A program made the translations under genes and the position numbers. A stretch of 36,887 bases of DNA, from the NCBI GenBank assembly GCA_017937805.1, contig JAGBCX010000004.1:1-36887 (forward strand). Direction: 5' to 3'. Of the stretch, positions 31,905-36,887 are shown piece after piece (within the stretch, counting starts at the first letter, position 1; each line of letters starts with the position of its first letter). Source of the DNA: Alistipes sp. Lineage in GTDB: Bacteria > Bacteroidota > Bacteroidia > Bacteroidales > Rikenellaceae. Under the pieces are notes generated by a model that saw only the letters and a list, made by a program, of their open reading frames with translations, was not told where the DNA came from and did not search any database.

Positions 31905-32660
31905 CTACCAATTTTTACTACCTCGAATAAGCACTCCCGCCTTCTCTTTCAGTTTATCCTGCGTCTTATCCTCCTCAGCCTGAATAGCCTGCAACAGCGC
32001 CTCCTGCTGTTCTGGAGTCATTGCGCCCTCCGAGCGTTGTTCGCCCTGCTGTTGCTCCTCTTTGCCATCTTGGCTTTGAGGTTGTTGCTGTTGCTGATCT
32101 TGTTTATTTTCGTTCTGCTTATCTTGCTGATTTTGTTGGTCTTGCTTATCTTGATTTTGCTCCTTATTGTCCTGATTTTGGTCTTGATTCTGCTGTTGTT
32201 GCTGTTGCTCCTGCTGCTGAATCAATCGCTTGGTGAAGGCGTAGTTAAACTTCGCATCTTCATCATTCGGGTTGCAACGCATCGCCTGACGGTACGATGA
32301 CAGCGCCTCCTTATATTTCTGCTGTGCAAACTGCGTATTTCCCAAGTTGTACGCCACCTCGCCACGCTCCAACTCGGTGCGAGTGGTGTCGTTCACGATG
32401 CCTAACAAGGTCTTTTCTGCCTTTTCGTAACGCTCCGTGCGATAGAGCGCCGAAGCAAGGTCATACTTCGCCTCGAAAGATGTGGAGTCGTGCTGTAACG
32501 CCCTCTGGTAGCTATCGACACTCTTCTCGAACTGCTCGCGCTTGAATTGGCGATTACCCTTACGCACCAATCCACGCTCCTTCATCTGCTGTGCCGAAAC
32601 CTCGCCACCCACAAACAGAGTCAAAAGAGCAACAACGATATATTTTGCTACACTTCTCAT
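31905..32660 (-). CDS. TPR protein with Q/N/D-rich tract (BatC-like)
   Basis: 251 residues. A signal peptide (MRSVAKYIVVALLTLFVGGEVSA) precedes about three to four tetratricopeptide repeats at 30-145 (GNRQFKREQFEKSVDSYQRA, FEAKYDLASALYRTERYEKA, GEVAYNLGNTQFAQQKYKEA). A tract of about 60 residues made almost only of Q, N, D, K and E follows at 150-215. The last part is a helical segment (MTPEQQEALLQAIQAEEDKT). This is the build of BatC-type periplasmic proteins. The start overlaps the upstream stop as ATGA. In the classic Bacteroides order batC follows batA and batB, whereas here it precedes both VWA genes. Confidence 0.82.
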   Translation of the reverse strand: MRSVAKYIVVALLTLFVGGEVSAQQMKERGLVRKGNRQFKREQFEKSVDSYQRALQHDSTSFEAKYDLASALYRTERYEKAEKTLLGIVNDTTRTELERGEVAYNLGNTQFAQQKYKEALSSYRQAMRCNPNDEDAKFNYAFTKRLIQQQEQQQQQQNQDQNQDNKEQNQDKQDQQNQQDKQNENKQDQQQQQPQSQDGKEEQQQGEQRSEGAMTPEQQEALLQAIQAEEDKTQDKLKEKAGVLIRGSKNW

Positions 32661-33682
32661 TTTTGCTCCTCCTTTTCGTTTTTGGTTGGCTCGTCTTCCT
32701 CCTCTTCGACAACCTCCACAGGCTTGGTGTTCTCCACAAAGTAGAAGGCTCTGTCGTAGGCGAGTTCGTTATCATTTGCTTCCGGTGTTGCCTTGGCAAA
32801 CTTCACAAGGTCGGCATCTCGCAATACCGAGAGTAAATCCATCTTCGACTTATGCTCGATATCGACCTCACGCAACGCCTCGGCAATCTCATCAGTGGTC
32901 ATCTCCATCGCTCCAACCTCGAAGCGACCTGCAAGGTATGTTCGCAGAATATCACTCAACCCCGAATAGTACTGCTTATGCTTGTTATTCTGCCACAACT
33001 TCTCGTTGCGCAGCTTTTCGAGTGCTTCAATAGCCACAATATGTGCAGGTACGGGAGGTGCAGGTTTAAACAAATCCGAAATTCGCTTACCTCGCTTATG
33101 CAGATAGCGCACCAACAGATATATCACACCTGCCAACAACAGAGCCACCGCCAATGCGATACCAAGATAACCACCAAACTCCGCAAAGCGCAACTTCAAA
33201 GTCATCTGCGGCTTCAAATCGCGCACGGTGGTCATCGTGGAGTCAATCTGGAAGGTCTTGACAAATAACTCCTCCTCGCGCTCGGCAAAGAGCGTATCGA
33301 CTATATTTTTATCAAGATACAACGCTTGCGCTCTGCCAAGTTTGTAGATACCCTCATCATAGACCGCCATCTCGTAGCGTTTGCGAAGGCGAACTCTGCG
33401 CCCCTCCTTCGAGATTGTATCAGGAGCAAAGTCGGTGATAACCTCAATGCTCGGCTCTTGTTGCTCTGCCCCTTCGGGAAGATTTTGAGTAAAGTCGAAG
33501 GTCGGAAATACGATATGTTGCATCACATCGGCATCGACCTCGATAGTAAGAGTTACCCTATCGCCAATCATAACCGTATCGGCAGAGATATGCGAGGTGA
33601 TGGTCGGTGTCGATTGTGCCACCGCCATACCGCCCACCAAAAGTGCCGATACATATATTATTATATAGCGCAAAAGTTTCAT
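32657..33682 (-). CDS. Single-pass membrane protein with BatD-like exported N-terminus
   Basis: 341 residues. A signal peptide (MKLLRYIIIYVSALLVGGMAVA) is followed by an exported beta-sandwich-like region with SADTVMIGDRVTLTIEVDAD, resembling the first domain of BatD proteins. A transmembrane helix lies at about 178-200 (YLGIALAVALLLAGVIYLLV). The basic cytoplasmic part contains AIEALEKLRNEKLWQNNKHK and YYSGLSDILRTYLAGRFEV, and it ends in an acidic tail. Such proteins usually stand between the DUF58 and VWA genes of Bacteroidetes MoxR clusters. It overlaps both neighbours by ATGA junctions. Exact function unknown. Confidence 0.75.
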   Translation of the reverse strand: MKLLRYIIIYVSALLVGGMAVAQSTPTITSHISADTVMIGDRVTLTIEVDADVMQHIVFPTFDFTQNLPEGAEQQEPSIEVITDFAPDTISKEGRRVRLRKRYEMAVYDEGIYKLGRAQALYLDKNIVDTLFAEREEELFVKTFQIDSTMTTVRDLKPQMTLKLRFAEFGGYLGIALAVALLLAGVIYLLVRYLHKRGKRISDLFKPAPPVPAHIVAIEALEKLRNEKLWQNNKHKQYYSGLSDILRTYLAGRFEVGAMEMTTDEIAEALREVDIEHKSKMDLLSVLRDADLVKFAKATPEANDNELAYDRAFYFVENTKPVEVVEEEEDEPTKNEKEEQK

Positions 33683-34563
33683 CGCTGTTTGAACAATTTT
33701 ATCAGTTCGGCAACGTAGTCCGAATCGGTCGAGATGTCGGCAATATCGATGCGATTATGCAATAGCAACTCTCGTGTTCTCTCCTCTCGCTCTTTCCACG
33801 CCTTGGCGTAGTGGTCGCGCACCGCCTGCGATGCGGTATCCACCCACACTTTGCGCGCAGTCTCGGCATCTTGCAACTCCACAATACCTACATCGGGCAT
33901 CTCCCTCTCGCGAGGGTCCGACACCTTCAAAGCGATAATATCGTGTCGTGCAGAGGCGATTTTCAAGGCATCATTCAACGCCTCGTCATCGCGCTTCGAG
34001 TTCAAAAAGTCGGACAACAAGAACGCTGTGCATCGCTTTTTATTTACACCCGTAAGGTAGCGTACCGCCTCCGAAATGGCCGTTCCGTTAGACTCGGGAA
34101 CAAAGCCCACCAACTCGCGGATAATCATCAGAATATGGCTGCGTCCCTTCTTCGGAGGGATAAACTTCTCGACCTTGTCCGAGAAGAAGATGCAACCCAC
34201 CTTATCGCCTGTCTGCGAAGCAGAAAATGCCAAGACTGCCGCCAACTCGGTGATGATATTCTTTTTGAGATAGTCCGTTGTGCCGAATATTCGCGAGCCA
34301 CTGACATCGACCATCAACATCATTGTCAGCTCGCGCTCCTCCTCATAGACTTTAATATGCGGTTTGCGGGAGCGAGCCGTAACATTCCAATCGATATCTC
34401 GCACATCATCGCCAATGCGATACTCGCGCACCTCGGCAAAGGACATACCGCGCCCCTTGAATGCCGTATGGTACTTTCCTGCGAAAATCTCATTCGACAA
34501 ACCACGTGTCTTAATCTCGATTTTTCGGACACGCTTTAAGATATCGTTCTCGGTCTGCTCCAC
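33679..34563 (-). CDS. DUF58 domain-containing protein
   Basis: 294 residues, starting at GTG. No closer ATG preserves the conserved N-terminus ILKRVRKIEIKTRGLSNEIF. The DUF58 signature is clear: FKGRGMSFAEVREYRIGDDV, then RDIDWNVTARSRKPHIKVYE. A VWA-like fold follows, with MMLMVDVSGSRIFG keeping the DxSxS metal motif, and FLLSDFLN. Cytoplasmic, no membrane helix. DUF58 proteins are constant partners of MoxR ATPases. It lies 17 bp after moxR and overlaps the next gene as ATGA. Confidence 0.93.
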   Translation of the reverse strand: MEQTENDILKRVRKIEIKTRGLSNEIFAGKYHTAFKGRGMSFAEVREYRIGDDVRDIDWNVTARSRKPHIKVYEEERELTMMLMVDVSGSRIFGTTDYLKKNIITELAAVLAFSASQTGDKVGCIFFSDKVEKFIPPKKGRSHILMIIRELVGFVPESNGTAISEAVRYLTGVNKKRCTAFLLSDFLNSKRDDEALNDALKIASARHDIIALKVSDPREREMPDVGIVELQDAETARKVWVDTASQAVRDHYAKAWKEREERTRELLLHNRIDIADISTDSDYVAELIKLFKQR

Positions 34564-34580
34564 GCTACGATAGGTGCGTT

Positions 34581-35579
34581 CTAAGGCACGATAACATTAT
34601 TCAAAATCTCGGTGATAATATCCTCCGAGGTGATATTCTCTGCCTCTGCCTCGTAGGTCAAGCCAATACGGTGGCGCAATACATCGTGACACACCGCACG
34701 CACGTCCTCAGGAATAACATATCCACGGCGGCGGATAAATGCGTATGCTCGTGCAGCCTTCGCCAACGAGATACTTGCACGAGGTGAGCCTCCATAGGCA
34801 ATCAACGACTGCAACTTTTCGAGGTTGTATGATGCCGGCTCACGGGTTGCAAAGATGATATCCACAATATACTTCTCGATCTTCTCGTCCATATATACAT
34901 CTTCAACCACCTTGCGAGCCTTCACGATATCCTCAGGGGTGATAACCCTATTCGGCTGTGGCATACCCGCACCCGAAAGGTTCATACGAACAATATCGCG
35001 CTCCTCCTCCTTGCGAGGGTAGGAGATTTTAGCCTTCAACATAAAACGGTCCACCTGCGCCTCAGGGAGTGGGTATGTACCCTCCTGCTCCAATGGGTTT
35101 TGGGTAGCGAGTACGAGGAATGGCTCAGGTAACTTGTAGGTGTTGTCGCCAATGGTAACTTGTCGCTCCTGCATCGCCTCCAAGAGTGCCGACTGCACCT
35201 TTGCAGGGGAACGGTTAATCTCATCTGCCAACACAAAGTTTGCAAATACAGGTCCCTTTTTCACGGTGAAATCCTCCGCCTTCTGCGAGTAAATCAATGT
35301 ACCCACAATATCGGCAGGGAGCAGGTCAGGCGTAAACTGAATACGCGAGAAGTCGGCATCAACAGCCTTTGCCAAGGTCGTGATAGCCAATGTCTTTGCC
35401 AAACCCGGAACACCCTCCAACAAGATGTGTCCGTTGGACAAAAGACCAATCAAAAGTGTATCGACAAGGTGCTGCTGACCGACAATCACCTTACCCATCT
35501 CTGTACGCAGAGTATCCACAAAGAGGCTCTCACGCTCGATGCGCTCGTTCAACTCTTTGATGTTGATAATTTCGCTCAT
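34581..35579 (-). CDS. MoxR family AAA+ ATPase
   Basis: 332 residues from the ATG at 35579 (MSEIINIKELNERIERES), preceded by GAAAGAGA; an upstream TTG is less likely. Motifs: Walker A GVPGLAKT, Walker B VLADEINRSPAKVQSALLEA, sensor 1 LATQNPLEQEGTYPLPEAQ with arginine finger region VDRFMLK, and a C-terminal lid with GGSPRASISLAKAARAYA. MoxR ATPases act as chaperones that mature protein complexes together with VWA proteins. It heads the DUF58/BatD-like/TPR/VWA gene series. The 55-bp gap to tdk upstream holds no convincing -7 box, so the cluster may be transcribed from the tdk promoter. Confidence 0.95.
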   Translation of the reverse strand: MSEIINIKELNERIERESLFVDTLRTEMGKVIVGQQHLVDTLLIGLLSNGHILLEGVPGLAKTLAITTLAKAVDADFSRIQFTPDLLPADIVGTLIYSQKAEDFTVKKGPVFANFVLADEINRSPAKVQSALLEAMQERQVTIGDNTYKLPEPFLVLATQNPLEQEGTYPLPEAQVDRFMLKAKISYPRKEEERDIVRMNLSGAGMPQPNRVITPEDIVKARKVVEDVYMDEKIEKYIVDIIFATREPASYNLEKLQSLIAYGGSPRASISLAKAARAYAFIRRRGYVIPEDVRAVCHDVLRHRIGLTYEAEAENITSEDIITEILNNVIVP

Positions 35580-35634
35580 ATCTCTTTCGGTTAATTTTGT
35601 CAATATCTTAACGCAATGTTTTCTCTTTTATTGC

Positions 35635-36213
35635 CTACTCCTCACCCTGCTCTTTGCGCAGACGAAGGAAACAGTGGCGGCATACAGGCTCGTATGTATC
35701 CTTCTCGCCGAGCATAACGAGCTTCTCGCTCTTTGCCAAGCGGTGCGAGTGTTGTGCAGGGTTTCCGCAATGTACGCAAATAGCATGCACCTTATCCACA
35801 TACTCCGCAATAGCCATCAGTGCAGGCATCGGGCCAAATGGTTTGCCCAAAAAGTCCATATCAAGACCGGCAACGATAACACGCACGCCTCGATTAGCCA
35901 ACTCACGGCACACGTCGATGATGCTGTCATCGAAGAACTGCGCCTCATCAACGCCCACAACATCGACCTCCGAAGACATCAACAAAATCTGCTGTGGCGA
36001 CTCTACGGGTGTAGTGCGAATCGAAGAGTGGTTGTGCGAAACCACCTCGTCCTCCGAATAGCGCACATCAATCTGTGGCTTAAAAATCTCAACGCGCTGA
36101 TGTGCAAACTCCGCACGGCGCAAACGGCGAATCAGCTCCTCGGTCTTGCCCGAAAACATCGAGCCACAAACAACCTCAATCCAACCTTTCTGTGTACAAT
36201 TCTCTAAAAACAT
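35635..36213 (-). CDS. tdk: Thymidine kinase
   Basis: 192 residues, type II (bacterial-type) thymidine kinase of the nucleotide salvage pathway, phosphorylating thymidine to dTMP. Walker A is [25 protein letters not shown] is the Walker B region with the catalytic Glu in place. [15 protein letters not shown] follows. The lasso zinc site is formed by CVHCG and CRHC. The N-terminus [15 protein letters not shown] fits the Bacteroidetes family members. Promoter TATTTTTG lies about 27 bp upstream, next to a heptanucleotide array. Confidence 0.96.
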   Translation of the reverse strand: MFLENCTQKGWIEVVCGSMFSGKTEELIRRLRRAEFAHQRVEIFKPQIDVRYSEDEVVSHNHSSIRTTPVESPQQILLMSSEVDVVGVDEAQFFDDSIIDVCRELANRGVRVIVAGLDMDFLGKPFGPMPALMAIAEYVDKVHAICVHCGNPAQHSHRLAKSEKLVMLGEKDTYEPVCRHCFLRLRKEQGEE

Positions 36214-36239
36214 TGCTATACCTTTATTTATATTTTCTG

Positions 36240-36247
36240 CAAAAATA
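36240..36247 (-). promoter_or_regulatory. -7 box of tdk
   Basis: TATTTTTG on the minus strand matches TAnnTTTG and is directly preceded by ATTTG and the AATTCTT-type array, as at the zapA operon and rpsO. Confidence 0.6.
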
Positions 36248-36254
36248 CAAATAT

Positions 36255-36289
36255 AATTAAGAATTAAGAATTAAAAGTTAAGAATTATT
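36255..36289. repeat. Heptanucleotide repeat AATTAAG-type (tdk upstream)
   Basis: On the plus strand: AATTAAG, AATTAAG, AATTAAA, AGTTAAG, AATTATT. Read on the minus strand toward tdk it is the AATTCTT/CTTAATT unit, in the same orientation relative to its gene as at 27275 and 36652. The 83 bp from here to the tRNA terminator hold nothing I can identify. Confidence 0.9.
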
Positions 36290-36372
36290 TTCGGCGCAAG
36301 CGTTTTTAGTTAGCCAACAGCGCAGACAACTCTGCCAGACTGCCACCGGCTGACCGAGCCTCCGAACGCAAC

Positions 36373-36405
36373 AAAAAAAAGAGAATAGCGACCTATTCTC
36401 TTTTT
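36373..36405 (-). terminator. Terminator of the initiator tRNA gene
   Basis: Stem GAGAATAG/CTATTCTC (36381-36388 / 36393-36400), extended by A/T pairs, loop CGAC, with a T run on the minus strand at 36380-36373. Confidence 0.88.
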
Positions 36406-36407
36406 AG

Positions 36408-36481
36408 TTGCGGGAGGAGGACTCGAACCTCCGACCTCCGGGTTATGAGCCCGGCAAGCTAACCAGCTGCTCCACCCCGCG
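36408..36481 (-). tRNA. Initiator tRNA-fMet (CAU)
   Basis: Read on the minus strand, 74 nt without an encoded CCA. The anticodon loop is CTCATAA (anticodon CAT) on a stem whose inner three pairs are G-C (GGG/CCC). The T arm is GGAGG-TTCGAGT-CCTCC. The acceptor pairs GCGGGG with TCCCGC, leaving position 1 C opposite position 72 A. The C1xA72 mismatch, the three G-C pairs and A11-U24 in the D stem are bacterial initiator features. Promoter and terminator flank it. Confidence 0.95.
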
Positions 36482-36524
36482 ATGTATCTTTACTCTAAAA
36501 TGGGGTTCCTGTGTTTTGCGAATG

Positions 36525-36556
36525 CAAAGGTATGGCAAAAAAATGAAACTTCCAAA
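36525..36556 (-). promoter_or_regulatory. Promoter of the initiator tRNA gene
   Basis: On the minus strand TACCTTTG (36532-36525) with TTTG (36556-36553) and a 20-bp spacer. It is one of only two full two-box matches in the window (with nifJ). The start is expected about 40 nt before the tRNA. Confidence 0.75.
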
Positions 36557-36651
36557 TCTGCCACCAAAATAATTCAAAATTCGTACAAAACAGTGCAACC
36601 GTTTCACTCCTCAAAATGCCATAATCGGCTGATTTTTATATTTTTTGTGTA

Positions 36652-36686
36652 AATTCTTAACTTTTAATTCTTAATTCTTAATTTTA
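36652..36686. repeat. Heptanucleotide repeat AATTCTT-type (rpsO upstream)
   Basis: Units AATTCTT, AACTTTT, AATTCTT, AATTCTT, AATTTTA in 7-bp register, followed by TTTG and the -7 box, as at the zapA operon. Confidence 0.9.
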
Positions 36687-36690
36687 TTTG

Positions 36691-36698
36691 TATCTTTG
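36691..36698 (+). promoter_or_regulatory. -7 box of rpsO
   Basis: TATCTTTG, full TAnnTTTG match. The expected start near 36703 gives a leader of about 80 nt. Confidence 0.7.
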
Positions 36699-36702
36699 CA
36701 CC

Positions 36703-36782
36703 GCTTTGGCGTGATTCGTAGTAAGGCGAATGCGCACGAAGTGTTAAACTATTAAATAACTTAATTTTAATTTTTTACTATT
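36703..36782 (+). promoter_or_regulatory. rpsO 5' leader with hairpin (possible S15 autoregulatory site)
   Basis: A hairpin pairs GCG + ATTCG (36709-36711, 36714-36718) with CGAAT + CGC (36727-36731, 36733-36735), with a small internal loop and an 8-nt apical loop. An AT-rich, unstructured stretch then runs to the ATG. Many bacteria control rpsO by S15 binding to its own leader; that this leader does so is inferred. Confidence 0.4.
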
Positions 36783-36887
36783 ATGGCTTATTTAACAGCA
36801 GAGAAAAAGCAAGAGCTTTTCGGTCAGTACGGCAAGTCTAACACCGATACAGGTTCTCCAGAGAGCCAGATCGCGTTGTTCTCGTAC
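36783..36887 (+). CDS. rpsO: 30S ribosomal protein S15, 5' part (cut by window end)
   Basis: The first 35 codons are present, with no stop before the window ends. [20 protein letters not shown], then [15 protein letters not shown], is the conserved N-terminus of S15, which binds the central domain of 16S rRNA early in 30S assembly. The full protein should be about 89 residues. The start is fixed by the conserved beginning. No Shine-Dalgarno is visible; the upstream bases are A/T only. Confidence 0.95.
   Translation, partial: MAYLTAEKKQELFGQYGKSNTDTGSPESQIALFSY

Noticed and set aside
33811-34539. 242-codon plus-strand frame opposite the DUF58 gene
   Set aside because: Antisense shadow of a conserved gene. 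No promoter, signal or recognisable motif.
36286-36372. Possible second RNA gene between the tdk promoter and the tRNA terminator
   Set aside because: I find no cloverleaf, no stable hairpin and no -7 box in this stretch.

Overview
The window looks like chromosomal DNA of an anaerobic member of the Bacteroidales, probably Rikenellaceae or Alistipes-like (inferred). The signs are promoters of the Bacteroidetes type (-7 box TAnnTTTG), few Shine-Dalgarno sequences, a single-chain pyruvate:ferredoxin oxidoreductase, a MoxR/DUF58/VWA 'Bat' cluster, a fimbrillin-like surface lipoprotein, a LytTR regulator and a DUF4491 protein. It is mostly a gene-dense core region. I see no insertion sequence, phage or CRISPR array.

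Layout. (1) 1-5.8 kb: a plus-strand cluster with an outer-membrane beta-barrel receptor, a PspC-domain protein, a PadR repressor, a DUF2807 envelope protein and a second PspC protein. It is preceded by a perfect palindrome overlapping the promoter. (2) 6.1-9.6 kb: nifJ on the minus strand, with a nested hairpin in its 3' region. (3) 9.8-11.8 kb: a DUF4886 protein and rsmA, divergent across a shared heptanucleotide-repeat promoter region. (4) 11.8-18 kb: a minus-strand run of DUF4491 protein, metallophosphoesterase, TolC, HlyD and two ABC-2 permeases, with no ATPase. (5) 18-19.5 kb: ECF sigma factor, small membrane protein and Spy/LTXXQ-like protein. Divergent from it is a 1212-residue repeat lipoprotein followed by an unlisted 42-residue peptide gene. 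(6) 23.5-29.8 kb: a repeat-rich intergenic region, lspA, a LytTR regulator, an acyl-CoA ligase, a small coiled-coil protein, zapA, a strong candidate 6S RNA, and rny. (7) 29.9-36.2 kb: minus-strand tdk, then moxR, DUF58, a BatD-like membrane protein, a TPR protein and two VWA proteins. (8) End: initiator tRNA-Met (minus) and the first 35 codons of rpsO (plus).

The most unusual feature is a scattered family of degenerate tandem repeats with an exact 7-bp period. I count eleven arrays using four unit types. Five of them sit at a fixed short distance upstream of a TAnnTTTG box (rsmA, lspA, the zapA operon, tdk, rpsO), in place of a recognisable -33 element. One array lies inside the 5' coding end of an ABC permease gene. 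The other main leads are the 42-residue peptide whose stop codon lies in a 20-bp terminator stem, the zapA-linked 6S RNA, an apparently leaderless rsmA, and matching terminator hairpins at two convergent gene junctions.
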